Positions 1-11,178 of a stretch of 64,000 nucleotides of DNA are shown one piece after another (the first letter of the stretch is position 1; every line of letters begins with the position of its first letter). The notes beneath the pieces are model-generated. The model saw nothing but the letters and a program-made list of their open reading frames with translations. It ran no database searches and was not told the origin of the DNA. This stretch comes from Setophaga petechia. Its lineage: Eukaryota > Chordata > Aves > Passeriformes > Parulidae. The position numbers and the translations under genes were made by a program. The stretch covers positions 2,542,001-2,606,000 of the forward strand of contig JANCRA010000065.1 in NCBI GenBank assembly GCA_024362935.1. The letters run 5' to 3'.

Positions 1-145
1 TACAGTTGCTTTGAGACAAGTTACGGAAATGTTCATTGTTTTTACCAGTTGCCAGTTTTTTACCACGTTTCGTTTCGCGAACCTTTATATTTTTATAGTC
101 CTTACACTTTCTATGTTTTTGGTTAGTCATAAGAGGGGGGGGAAA
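1..145 (+). mobile_element. 3' internal tail and polypurine tract of an endogenous retrovirus
   Basis: A purine run at about 131-145 (AAGAGGGGGGGGAAA) lies directly before a TGTGGG...CAACA block. That is the order of a retroviral polypurine tract and 3' LTR. The bases before it would be the 3' end of the internal region. No coding frame is recognisable here, and the rest of the element would lie left of the window. Confidence 0.5.
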
Positions 146-393
146 TGTGGGAGATGAGGGACTGGCCCAAGTTATCGCGATGTTACGGGCGGGCAGAGCC
201 CCTCCCCTCTACCGTTCTCAGCCCCCCGTGTTGTTCACCGTGAGCCCCTGTTATCAATGACCCTGCCCAGCCGTTCATAAAGGCCATTCACCGTCGACCA
301 GATTGGTGCCTGCGAGTGCTTGGACCGAGTGGCAAAAGTGTTGGTGCCGTGCCGTTCCTGACCTGGGACGCCGTGCCCCAAGTGGAGGCAACA
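146..393 (+). mobile_element. Probable 3' LTR of the left-edge endogenous retrovirus
   Basis: The 248-bp block starts TGTGGGAGAT and ends GGAGGCAACA, giving TGT...ACA ends directly after a polypurine tract. It is GC-rich with no ORF of its own. The family is not identified. Target-site duplication cannot be tested because the 5' end is outside the window. Confidence 0.5.
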
Positions 394-1200
394 CCAGATT
401 AAGTCACCTAAGTGGTTGTTGTGCATTTCTAATTGTGGAGGTCAATATCAATGTAGCTGCTTCTGGTAATACAGAAAGCTCTTTCAGAACACTTCTTAAG
501 AGAAATGTCCTTTTCCTTTTCACTCTTAACTGCAAAGCCCTCCAGGATGTACAGCAAACAGGTTATCTAGATTGTCCTTTCACAATAACAGAAAACTTCC
601 CCTTTAATCAGCCTGAATTGCACAATTCTCACCTATATGGAGGAATTTCATTTAGTCTCTGCTGTAAAGAAGTGATTTCTATGCAACAGGGTTGATAAAG
701 GGCAGACCCAAATTAACGAGAGGGGTATTTGTTAGAGCTGACATTACTCATCACACACTTTAAACAGCCCACACCATCGAGCCCAAAGCTAATACGGCTC
801 CGTGTTAAATATTTCTGATGGATTACACATCCTTGTGTGAAGATGGAATTAGGATCTACAGCCATTATTTCTGCATATACAAGCATTGTGCAAGAACATT
901 GCATCTTCAGAATGGAAACCAAATATCACCTGGACAGGGTAAAAGCTGCAATAACATGAATACACTTCTCCCATCAGGTTCGCAGACAACTTAACTAATT
1001 CTGTGCTTGCAGATAATCTGTTCTGGCATCTTTTGGGGCCCTGAACAGGAAAGTCACACTGAAATACTGTGGGACCATGAAAATTTCTCCACATCCAAAC
1101 CAGTCTCCAGGTGACACAAGTGACTGCAGACACCTCCAATAATGCAGCGGGCAGCCAGGTCTGCTGTGCTCTCTTTGTCATTGTGGGTTTGTAATTCACA
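394..1200. other. Unassigned intergenic sequence
   Basis: The only frames here are short and overlap on both strands, without splice-site context or a recognisable domain. I see no RNA gene or repeat signature. Confidence 0.5.
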
Positions 1201-1207
1201 CTCACAG

Positions 1208-1305
1208 AGGGGCTTGACTTGGAAGGGGCCTTAAAGATCGTCTAGATCCAACCCCCCTGCCATGGGCAGGGACACCTTTCACTAGACCAGGTGGCTCAGA
1301 GCCCC
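1208..1305 (-). mobile_element. CR1 LINE 3'-end fragment
   Basis: The block TTGGAAGGGGCCTTAAAGAT, followed by a CCAACCCCCCTGCCATGGGC stretch and ACTAGACCAGGTGGCTCAGA, matches the well-known 3' untranslated end of avian CR1 elements read in antisense. CR1 copies are usually 5'-truncated, and this one is a short tail. It supports an avian origin of the window. Confidence 0.85.
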
Positions 1306-3110
1306 TGCAAGCTTTGGCAAATACCCAAGGACACCTTTTCCTTTGTTTTGCAAGGCCAGATTTCCATGCTCACTTTCACAGATGGCTCCAGTCTCACACA
1401 GAGCATTGCTGATTGGTCACTCTTACCTGCACAGCCCAGCAGAGATCCTGTTTTGCATGGCTCTCACTGCTCCCAAGGCCCCAGGGACCAGCCACTGCCT
1501 CTCCTCCTTCTGCTCTCCCTTCCAGGATCAGAGATTTCCTGCTGCGTCCTCCACGTCTGAGACAACTGGAGGAGATGAGGGGCTGAGGATGTGGCTTCTG
1601 ACAGAGAGTTGATAACGCTCAGCTGAGTATTTTATTCTCCTGGCACTAAGCTGTCAGGCTGCTGCTGAAATTCCTCCTGCTCTGAAAGGGCTGGTGTGAG
1701 CAGCAGGAATTGTTGCTGGCTGGAACTTTTCCAAGAGCTGGACAAAAGAAGCATTTTGTGGAAGGCCACCAGCTGCCCTTGGTCAGCAGCGCAAGGTGTG
1801 AGGTCCCCTTTGAAGGCCATCCCTGCACAAGGACAGCCTGGCCTGCTCCAGTGCCCAGAGCACCTTCCAGGCTTTTGGGCTGGCCTCGTCCCTCAGCCTG
1901 GAGAAGCAGGTTGCTGTTGGAACTCTCATATCCACAGTTTCTGGCTGGATTGCCGTGCCTTACCACAGACAGCCCTGGAGACACCAGTACAGACTCCAGC
2001 TGCAGTAAAAGGGGACTTTGTTCCAGCTTTACCCTTGGACCAGCATGCAGTAAGCCCACCTGGGCCTCATTCAGGTCTGTGTGGGCTGGTAGTCAGCTTC
2101 TGCTGGGAATTTAAAGCTTTCACCCTACTTTCCACAGCAAATAGTGGAGCAAACCCAGCCGCACCAACCCCCAAATTGCACTCTAAAAGCCACAATTTTC
2201 ATTTTCCTCTATTCAAGCCTTGAAGAAAACAAACTTTACTTGAGAGAGCTGGAGGCACAGTGCACTCCAAGATAATTCTTGAGTAGGACAGTATTGCAGG
2301 GGAAGACTGGCAAACCCAGAGTTTACTGGTGCTTAGGAAGCTTTGCTAAACCTTCCCACGTGCGGTGCTCTTGCACCCTCCTGAGCTCCTGGAGCCCTCA
2401 CTCAGCTCAGGCACAGTTTGGACAGAAGGGGATGGTTCCGTCTGTCACATGTTGGGACAGAAGGAGGGGAGACTTTGCAAACACTGCCACCAGGGCAGGG
2501 CTGTTTTCATTGATGGTGCCAAGTGGTAGCAAATCATCTTTGATTAAATGTGAGGTGCTGAAGGGCAAAAATTCTCAATGATAAGGAGAGAGTGTCCACT
2601 CACACAGCAAGGTAAGTGAAGGGGAAAGTGCAATCTGTATTTCATGGGAGGTGTTCAGTTTTTAACAAAACCTTTTTGCAGAAGACGTGCCTAGGCAGGG
2701 GTGATTCAGAGCATTTTATCAGCCTCACAGAGTATCCCTGCATCTGCTTTGCCACATTTTCTCTCTTTTTTTCATTGTGAATGATTTCTCCCGCCAGGGT
2801 TGCTCCTGCTTGGAGTTCTACTCTCAGTGGAGCCCCGGAGTTTTCTCAGCAGCCTCTGCAGCGAGTTGTGAGCCAACGTGGGGCTCTGCTGCCAGCCCAA
2901 ATCTGCGCTTCCCCTGCCCAGCCTGAGTGCAGGTGGGGCATGTGCTGGGCATGGCCGGAGATTTGCATGGCCAAAATCCTCCAGCACTGACATCTGCTCA
3001 TGGCTCTGGGTAGCACAAATCACAGAACACCCATCGCAGCTGACAAATGACATTTCTTGCAGATTGCTACAGCCACACTGCTGATCCACAAAAACACGAG
3101 AATCAATTTC
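1306..3110. other. Unassigned sequence downstream of the HSF5-like gene
   Basis: Several overlapping short frames occur on both strands (for example 1,696-2,223 plus and 1,646-2,059 minus), but none shows a domain, codon-use signal or matching exon junctions. I see nothing I can name. Confidence 0.4.
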
Positions 3111-3111
3111 A

Positions 3112-3760
3112 GTTGCAAAATGTCATTTATTACAAAGTGCTACATCCACGCCGACAATACAGAACTATACAAATCTCAATTTAGGTTAAAAACACAGATT
3201 TATTTATATTATTACAACCTGTCCATGTAATAATATAGAAATACCAACTTCAGTTAATTTATTGCCAACCTCCACAACAACTCACTATACACAAAGATCA
3301 ATTAGGTGTTTAACAACTTAATTTATTACATGTTACTACAGGGATTAAGCCCCTCTAGGAATACAAAAATATCTCCATAGATATGTAAATACAATTATAT
3401 CCAGAAACAGATGAATATACATGTGAAAATAGACTTATATACCTATACAAATACCAATATTCCTATTTTAAAAGCCATATAACAAAAATTATATCAAAAG
3501 AGATACCCACACAACTTAACCCACAGGAAATAGAAATTAACACAGATGTAACAATATCCATGTATACACAGATAAATTTATACACGTATATGTAATTTCA
3601 AAAATATATATATATACATGGCATACATTCATGATAAACTAAATATACATAAATATAAGAATATACATATGGAAATAAACACATACAAATAGCAAGCCAC
3701 GTATGGAAATACACATGTAATAATCCCTGTCTACATTCAAGTCCGTGTATCTGTAAACAG
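3112..3760. repeat. AT-rich degenerate TATACAT-type tract
   Basis: Very AT-rich sequence with loosely repeated ATATAC, ATACAT and AAATAC words. It lies 3' of the terminal coding exon of the minus-strand HSF5-like gene and overlaps that exon's 3' part. A second, similar AT-rich block (4,910-5,250) lies in the same position relative to the decayed exon copy, so both appear to belong to one duplicated segment. Confidence 0.55.
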
Positions 3761-6700
3761 AGCATCAAGCAGAGGGATCCCAGCTGCCCCATCTTCAAAG
3801 CCTCTCCCTCGGTCTCCTCCTCCCGTGCAGAGCAGCTCTCCTGGGCAGGGACAGCAGATGGGACATCTGGCAAGCAAAGGGAACACTGAGTGAGTATGGG
3901 GACGTTTCCCTTGGCAGCAGCTGCATTTCCATCAGGGAAGAGGAAATGTCAGAGCCTCCCCAGCAGGGTCGGAAGGAGAAAGCAGCCGGGCGGGCCAGGC
4001 TGTGGTGAGCGCAGCCGCGGCGGGACTGTCCCGCAGCCCCGGCAGCCCGGCAGAGCCAGCACAGCTCCCGGGCCCTGCCGGCACAACTGCCTTGCCCAAG
4101 GACAGCCCTGTGCCAGCCGGGGCAGCTGCGCTGAGCAGCCCCACCACGGGCAGGGCCCGCTCCTGCCCCGCCGGGCAGCGCCCACGGCCACAGCCCACGG
4201 CAGCCTCAGCCCCACCTGCCGGCCCGGGCCTGCGGCCTCAGCCGGGCTCTCTCCAGGCTGGCAGCAGCAGGTCCCCGTTCACTGCTCTTGCTGCTGCCCT
4301 TCAGCTCCTCCCTGCTGGCTCCTGTCAGTCTCCGGCTGTCCTCAAGGTCTTCATGGCAGCTGTGGCAAAAGTGGAGGCTCTGGAATTGCTTCCAAGGCCT
4401 GGCAGAGCTGCAGCCCCGGAGCCCTCTGTGCTCCCTGCTGGCCCCCTCCATCCCCTCAGCCCCGCCATGCTCTCGGTGAAGCCCCAGCCCCCTTCAGTTT
4501 CTTCAGCCCCTCACAATCCTCTCACCCCCCTCAGTCCCTTCTGAGCCATCCCGTCCCCTGAGACCCACCACCCTGCCAGCCTGTGCCACTTCCCTGTCAC
4601 CTCAGTGCCCCCATGGCCCTCACTGCCCCACAGCCCTCAGCCCCAGCAGCAGCTCAGGGTCACCGTCCCTTCAGTGCCACCGCCCCCTCAGCCCCCTCTG
4701 TCTCACCGTCCTTCAGCAGCTCCTCAGGGGACAGTGCCTGGGGCCAGCGGCAGCTCCCCCCGCTCCAGGGACAGCCGGGGCTGCAAGTGCTGCTCCGCCC
4801 GGCCCGGCGCCAGCTCCGACCCAGCACAGGGACAGGGGACACAGGGGGCACCGGGGGAAAAGCAAGAGGTGAAAAAGGCAGCTGAGGGGGGAAAGAGCTA
4901 CAAATGCAGCCTAGGCCTACACCAACAGCAACCTATCCATCAGTCAAGATATCCAGCAATCTCCATCTAAACATTCCTATTCCTCTTACTATATAACTAT
5001 ACACATTTAAAAATCTAACTTCATACATAGATATATTTTCTACTCTACACATATAAAAATCTAACTCAGAAAATCTATACATGTAAATATATAATAAGAT
5101 ATAATTATATCACATCTATATATACATATCCACATTTAACTATAGAGATCTATCAATATATGTGCATATTAATAGAACACTATCATCTATAAATTGAACA
5201 ATTACCACTAATAAATAGAATCACAGAAATCTATAAACATATCTACAAACAGAGGAGTTCTACCTGCCCAATGGTCACAGGCTCTCCCCTGTCTCTTCCT
5301 GCCATGCAGGGCAGCCCTCCTGATCATGTTGGTCAGATGGCATCTGGGAAGCAAAGGGAACGCTCAGTCAATATTGGCCCTTCTGCCCCTTTCCCGTGGG
5401 CAGCAATTGTCCTTCTACCAGGGGCTGTCAAAGATGGCCTGAAAGGCAGACTCTCACTTGGCAATTTGAAGCAATCTGCCCTTAAAAGAACAGGGCCCAT
5501 TCCAAGTGTTCAAAAGTGTGTTTCAAAACATTGAAGTGTCTCGATAAAGTCTCAGCCCCCGCAGTGCCAAGGGCACCCAGGAGAGCTTGAAACACAGATA
5601 GTTCCAGCTGCCACAAGGAAGCCCAGCCTTGTTCTTTCTCTGAGCTGACAGAGAGACCCCAGTCCTCACTGAAATGGCTGAAGCTGAAGGTGCTGGGAGC
5701 TGAGTCATGAACCAGCTCCATTACCTGCCATCTACAAACTGCCCTCTGCAGTGAGCAGCAGCTGCTCCAACTCGACCATCAGCTCTGGCAGGAAGGGCTG
5801 GGAGGGACAGAGCTCCCTACGAGGCCTGCAGGCTGCACCAGCTGGGCTAAGGAATGGATCCAAAGTGCTCCTTCTCTCCTCTTAAGCCTCCCTAATCAGG
5901 GGTCATTCTAGCTTTTCCTTTTGTTACTGGAGTTACCATGATTTTCAATTGGTTGGCCTCTGATGTTGTGCTCCTTGTTTTTCTTGTGGGTCAGGACCAA
6001 TACCAGCAGACTGGTACTACATTTGGTCAGTGATTTGGACTTCTACCCTGACTTTTTGCTCTTTTTTTCCCCTGCTCCTTCAAGAGTCGCTCAGTCTGGC
6101 CTCCCCTGGCGCCCTGCAGCAAATTTATCCACCAACTTCAGCGCAAAGCTGGGACACCGGCTTGGTGACACAACTCCCACAAGGTCAGGTTTATTCCCTG
6201 CTCTCGTGCCCCAGCAGAGGACTCAGTGTCAGAGCCTCTGGAGCAGCGTGGAGGGCAGGGCTCAGAGAGGTTGTGCCAGTGCAGGATTTGAACTAAAGGC
6301 ACCAGGAAGCACCAACCCTGCTCACAGCAGCCATCTCACAGCTCTCTAAACCAGTGTGGCCTCTGTCCTTACCAGGCTCCTCGGGCTCCTGGGAACTGTT
6401 CCTGCAGCTCTCGCTGCCAGATGCAGCTTCCTCTGCTGCAGCTCTGTTCACAGGCTCCCCTCCTGAAGAATCAGGGGTGACACCAACATTGCCCTGTGCA
6501 GAAAAACAGAAAGAAAGGAACCCAAAGATCACTCACTATTCTGCTGGAATCATATCAGGCATACAATAACTCTCCTTCTCCACTCCCAAAGGCCATGGCG
6601 CACAGAGGAGGGAACACTGCCCCCACGGTTCACATGACAAGCCTTTTAAACTCAGGATTCAGGGGGCCAAGGTGAAACTGAAGTTCCTACAAAATGACCT

Positions 6701-9384
6701 TTGAGACAAAACATGAACACAGAAAACCAGAAGACACCAAGTGAGGGGATGTGCCCTCACACTCTGACCCTGCCTTATCCCAGAGCTGTGAGAAATCAGC
6801 CAGCACACAGCCAGGGGCTCTCCTTGCTGCCAGCCCTGCTGCCAGCAAGGGCAGAGCTCGCTGCCAGCCCTGCCCAGGGCTGTGAGCTGCAAACCCACAG
6901 GCAAAGCACACATTTCTGCCTGGCAGCCTCAGCTCCCCCAGCCAACTGCTCACACAACCCATCACAAGGTGCTGCTTCTCAGAGCCCTCTGCTGCTGCCC
7001 CACGGGTGTCATCCAGGCAAACATTTATGCACCCAGGCTATTTCCAGGATCACATTTGTGATCAGTGGCAAAAATCTGTAAATCGTTAGGGTAGGGAAAA
7101 AAAACAACCCAAAAGACAGGAAAAGCCAGACAACCAAGTAGTGTTTCTATTCCAGTGAGGAAGCAAATGTCCACAATGAAGCAAATTACCTTTGGACACA
7201 AAGATATTCTCACTATGACCAGGTTCAGAATATTCATCTCTTTTGCCTTAGCCCATCCATCAGAACCCTAAAGATTCTAAAGATAGTTCTGAGCCTGCAA
7301 CGTTTCCTGTTATTATGGAATAAAATGCTTCTCTAAAGTGGTATGTGTGACTTTACAGAAGACAAAAGTCATGCCACTTGAGAATAAGGTATTGGTAAAT
7401 CCAAATAATCCCACTCCCTGAGTCCTAATCACCAATGTACTGCAGGCAGTGGGTCAGCACACCAACAGAAAGAGAGACATCCTTTGGCCAGCACGTGTAA
7501 TAATCTGCAAAATGACAGAGAGCTGCAGCTGCAGCCCAGCCCCAGCCATGGCTCTGGCAGCGCCTACACGCACGGCAGGGCTCACACAGCAGCAGCAGCT
7601 GCAGCCCAGCCCTTGCTTTGCCTTGGCCTTCCCACCCAAAAGAGGCACAGCCCACATCTGCTGCTGCTGCAACAGAGGCACCTCTGGCATGCCCTTCCCT
7701 GCACGGGACACTTGGCCTTCAGTGCCACTTCTCCAAACACTCTTCTCCTCTTTCTCAGCAAGTAAAACCTCTTCTTCATTTCTTCTTCATCTCCTCTTTT
7801 ACAAATCTTTCTTAACCAAGAATAATTCAATAACTAAAGAATAATGAAATAAGTTAAATTAAAGAAGCCTTTGCTTCTCAGCCGTGTAACAAGGTTCAAA
7901 AGCTCTCAGTCCAGCCCCTTTTATCCCCATCCAATGGAATTACCTGCGCAGAGGGAGATCTTTCAGACAAGGACCTCCTGATCTCCCGAATCATTTTCTC
8001 TACAGCAAGGCCCAGATCTGCTGGTGGCCATTCCTCCTCCCCAGGTGCGTTCTCTGCTGAGCTGGAGGCCGTCCATGCTGCACAGGCTGCACTACCAGCG
8101 GGAGCGCTGGGCCCTGAAGTGCCCGGGGCGGCTGCAAGAATCCAAACACATTGGTCAGGCTCCAGAACGTGGCTGTGGGACACAGAGCTCTAGTGCTGCT
8201 GTGGATCAAACATCACGGGAAGCACACAGGCAAAGCAGGCAGAGAATCTTTTGGCCTCCTAGGTGCCCCTTCCTAGTAGGCTTGACAACTTCTGGCCGAG
8301 AATGACAGAGCCTTGTAGAAAACTACTTCAAACGGTCACTTTTCACAACCTTTTGGAAAAACAAGGCTACAACTCTTTTCCTACCTCGTGCGTCGTAGGC
8401 TGGGGGCTGCTGCTCCCTATGGAGCTGTTGGAAGCTGCAGGGCTGGATGGCGAGCACCTCCTGCTCGGCCGGAGGCAGCTGCTCCCTGTAGAGCTCCTGC
8501 GAGCGGCTGCGGGGCCCCTCCGGCCCGAGCGGCAGAGGCCGCTCCCCGTGGAGCCCGAGCAAGTGGCAGGGCGGGATGCCGAGCACCTCCCGCTCGGCAG
8601 GCGGCGGCCGCTGCCTGTAGAGCTCCTGGAAGCGGCTCGGCCCCTCCCGCCGGGCCGGCAGCGGCCGCTCCCTGTGCAGCAGGTGGAAGCCGCAGGGCGA
8701 GCGCCGGGCGAGCAGCGGCCGCTCCCCGGGGCGCTGCTGGAGGTGGCCGGGCCCGGGGCTGCGCAATTCCCACCCGTCCGGCAGCGCCCGCTCCCTGTGC
8801 AGCAGGAGGAAGCCGCTGGGCGGGCGCCCGGCCGGCAGCGGCGGCCGCTCCCCGGGCAGCGGCGTGAAGCGACCGCGCCCGTGCCGCCCGCCCGGCAGCG
8901 GCCGCGCCCCGGGGAGCTGCTGGGAGCCGCAGGGCGGGCGCCCGCGGCCCTCCCGGCCCGCCGCCGGCCGCTGCCTGTTGGCCGCGCTCCGGCGCTCGAT
9001 GCGGAGCAGGAGGTCAGGGCGGTCGCGGCGGAAGCAGGGGTTGCTGTAGTGCAGCCAGGCCCCGGCATCGCCCGGCGCAGCCGAGCCGAGCCAGCCCGGC
9101 ACCTTGCGGAAGCCGTAGCGGTAGAACTGCCGCACGAAGCTGCGGAACTGCATGGCCCTGAAGGTGTGCGGCACCGGGGCCGGCCCACGGCCGCGGCCCC
9201 TGTGGGCGTGGCCCGAGCTGAGCAGCTCCCGCTCCAAGAGGCAGCGGTCGATGAGCAGCCCCTGGGCGCGGCTGTCCCAGCGCACGGAGCGGACGCGGGG
9301 GCTGTTCACCAGGCGCCAGAGCTTGGCGGGGAAGGTGCCGGCGCTGAGCCCGGCGGGCAGCAGCAGCTCCGCCATGGCGTCCAT
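3598..9384 (-). CDS. HSF5-like heat-shock-factor-type transcription factor (four-exon model)
   Basis: Model exons on the minus strand are 9384-8385, 8131-7944, 6493-6373 and 3866-3598, all with GT-AG junctions. They join into one frame of 525 codons plus stop. Residues 18 to about 135 read as a heat-shock-factor DNA-binding domain: FPAKLWRLVNSP at the start, RSVRWDSRAQGLLID, FRSFVRQFYRYGFRKV at the recognition helix, then FRRDRPDLLLRIERR. The FPAKLW, GLLID and FRRDRPDLL signatures are closest to HSF5 among HSF families. QFYRYGF replaces the usual QLNLYGF. After the domain come arginine/proline-rich repeats (separate entry), then acidic low-complexity exons 2 and 3. I chose the ATG at 9384. 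A second ATG at 9375 has the better Kozak context, and an in-frame ATG lies at 9546. Exon 4 is the least certain part, since its end is AT-rich. HSF5-type factors act in the nucleus and are mainly germline-associated in vertebrates; function here is inferred. Confidence 0.62.
3870..4900. other. GC-rich intronic segment of the HSF5-like gene
   Basis: C-rich, proline-codon-like sequence with several long overlapping frames on both strands (for example 3,890-4,561 plus). None has a domain or supporting splice sites. It lies between the terminal exon and the decayed exon copy, so I treat it as intron or duplicated spacer. Confidence 0.4.
4910..5255. repeat. AT-rich tract, second copy
   Basis: Sequence rich in TATAAA, CATATA and ATCTAT words, placed 3' (minus strand) of the decayed exon copy as the 3.1-3.76 kb tract is placed 3' of the intact exon. 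It supports a duplication of exon plus flank. Confidence 0.45.
5265..5343 (-). pseudogene. Decayed duplicate of the HSF5-like terminal exon
   Basis: Read on the minus strand, a TTTGCTTCCCAG acceptor is followed by a segment that aligns along most of its length with the start of the terminal exon at 3,866. A short deletion after the first three bases shifts the frame, so splicing exon 3 to this copy gives Asp-Ala-Ile and a stop at 5,335-5,333. That would make a 439-residue protein. A GT follows near 5,264. The copy could be a relic or a short alternative terminal exon. Confidence 0.5.
8385..8830 (-). repeat. Tandem 18-23-residue repeat within HSF5-like exon 1
   Basis: After the DNA-binding domain the protein repeats units that open with ERPLP, ERALP or QRPPP and close with LHR or LYR, for example ERPLPARREGPSRFQELYR. 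About seven or eight units are visible, mixing 18-20-residue and 23-residue lengths (about 54-69 bp). The last units change to EQLPP and EQQPP. The repeat is GC-rich and gives long shadow frames on both strands. The lengths remain multiples of three, so the reading frame is kept. Confidence 0.6.
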
Positions 9385-9620
9385 CGCCGACCGTGCCCGC
9401 AACGCCCGCAGCGCAATGGCCGCGGCTGCACCGGCGGCGCGCGGCCTGAGGGGGGCGCTGCGCTCGGGCCCACTCGCGCCCAGCGCGGCCCCGGCGCGGG
9501 CCGGACTTGGCGGGGACGAGCGCGGCAGGGCCGGGGCTGCGGGCACAGCACGGGCGGGGCGGCTCCGGGCCGGGCCGGGATCGGCTCGGCAGGGCCGGGT
9601 GCGAACCCCCTCTTTCTCTG
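8400..9620. promoter_or_regulatory. CpG-rich island over first exon and promoter of the HSF5-like gene
   Basis: CpG density and GC content rise sharply here relative to both flanks. The island covers exon 1 and the expected transcription start upstream of 9,384 on the minus strand. No TATA box is obvious. A CpG-island promoter is an inference from composition. Confidence 0.5.
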
Positions 9621-9959
9621 GCTGCAGTCATCCTTCTGCCTTGGCTTTGCCCTACAGCCCCGAACCAGGACGACAAGCGCTGGAACTTTCAGAAAGGCCT
9701 AAACTGAGGAATCCCATCGGAAAGTCTTGCCCTTTGTCCAGTGAAGGCAAAAGTCACTCTTATTTCTGCGTGTCTGAAGGGACGGAAAAGATGTTAGAAA
9801 GACTAACTTCAGTATTTTAGTTGGGCTTGCAAACAGAGTTCCCCACTCTTCATGGTTTGACACTGGCACAATGCCAGTGCCCCCATGAAAATACCCTCTC
9901 CCTTGGTGTCTGCTGTGGGATGTGACCAGGAATAAGCAAAGCAGGCTCCTACTTAGGGG

Positions 9960-10589
9960 GAAAACACTTCATTAACTAAACTACAAGAAAAATACTACAA
10001 AGAAAGAAAAAAAAAACACAAGGAAAATGAAAACTGCCCAGATACATCTCTTCCTCCTCCTCCCCACCCAATTCCCAATGCAATACATTTCCCAAATCAT
10101 CAACACTCGGTCTGGCATCACCCTTTAGAATACTCAATCCTCAGTTCATCCAGAGGGGAGGAATCCTTCTGGTGGCCATGGTGACCTCTTCCTTTTAATG
10201 TTCAGTGCTCTCACCGCTGAATACGGACCAAGAGCTGCTTCGAGGGTTGTCTTTTTAAGGATGCATCGTCCCACTCCTAAAAGCCACAGTCTCTCTTTTG
10301 GAACTTCTGTCCCCCCCATTTCTTTTACACCCCCTGGGGCCGAGGGGTACCCACACTGAACCCTCCTGGTTCTGAGGCCTGGCCTCCCCCTGGACGCAGT
10401 CTCTGTATCACAAGGAAACATGGCTCTGTCCATGGCTACACAAAAGAGTCCAGCATAAGCTACTCCATCACCTCTTCCCACTGAGGCTATTCTCTCTCTC
10501 TTCCTTGCTCAGACCTTCATCTCCATTACTCAGTTCCTTCTTCACCCTCTACTCCGTCTCCTCTCCAGGAAAGGTCAATGCTCTGCAAA
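9960..10589. other. Host sequence left of the ERV, possibly an older repeat
   Basis: No coding frame is supported. The sequence continues across the ERV: the target duplication GTTTTC occurs at 10,590-10,595 and again at 18,774-18,779. The A-rich and C/T-rich character and the TTAACTAAACTACAAG-type stretch hint at an older reversed LTR, but I cannot define its ends. Confidence 0.3.
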
Positions 10590-10595
10590 GTTTTC
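10590..10595. repeat. Target-site duplication, left copy (GTTTTC)
   Basis: GTTTTC lies immediately left of the 5' LTR and is repeated immediately right of the 3' LTR at 18,774-18,779. Six bases is the duplication size known for beta- and alpharetroviral-type integrases. Confidence 0.85.
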
Positions 10596-10978
10596 TATTG
10601 AGAGCCTAGTTGCTGACTGGCTAGATGAGAAAGGCCATGATGGCTATAAGATGGTCAATATGAGCAGTAACTAGAGCAAAGGGCAAAGGCAGCTCTAGGA
10701 TGCAGAATAGATTTTGTCAGCAAAACAACTTGGCCTGAGCCTAGCATACGTGCTGTAGGAATCATAGCTAGCGAGCAGCAGGAATATAGAAATATAACTA
10801 TGTTGTAGAAATATAACTATGTTGCAGGTATTGACGCAAATGCCTTCTGACCAATAAGGAGCTCAGATTTTGCAATATGTATGAGACTAATTAAGAAGTG
10901 TATTTAACCTGTCAATGGAGATCAATAAATGGAGCTACGTTGATGAACCATCTGGTGTCACGTCTCCCTTCTTCAACA
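10596..10978 (+). mobile_element. 5' LTR of the ERV
   Basis: It runs from TATTGAGAGCC to CTTCTTCAACA, 383 bp. A TATTTAA box-like word is at about 10,901 and an AATAAA at 10,924-10,929, about 50 bp before the LTR end. The first dinucleotide pair is TA where TG would be expected; TATTGA and the terminal TCAACA are otherwise inverted repeats. The first part of the LTR encodes the C-terminus of Env in the 3' copy. Confidence 0.92.
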
Positions 10979-10981
10979 AAA

Positions 10982-10999
10982 TGGTGACCCCGGACGTCG
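10982..10999 (+). other. Primer-binding site, tRNA-Trp-like
   Basis: TGGTGACCCCGGACGTCG begins three bases after the 5' LTR. Its first ten bases match the complement of the 3' end of the tRNA-Trp used by avian alpharetroviruses. One extra G then breaks the match before ACGT. Another tRNA ending in GGGGTCACCA is possible. Confidence 0.7.
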
Positions 11000-11178
11000 C
11001 CCCTCTCGCATAAAAAAAGGGGGGAAGGACACGCCATCGGTTGGAGAAGTTGGGTCGGGCTCCGAAGCGGCCGGAGCGGTGCTGAACGAAGGGATAGCAC
11101 TCCCAAAGATCACATCGGTGATTTTGGGCCGTACATGCTGCCGAAGCTGGAGAGCCACAATAGCGTCGACGCATAAAA

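Noticed and set aside
8263..9702. A 479-residue frame on the plus strand opposite the HSF5-like exon 1
   Set aside because: It is the antisense shadow of a GC-rich repeat-bearing exon. The minus strand has the clear domain and splice sites.
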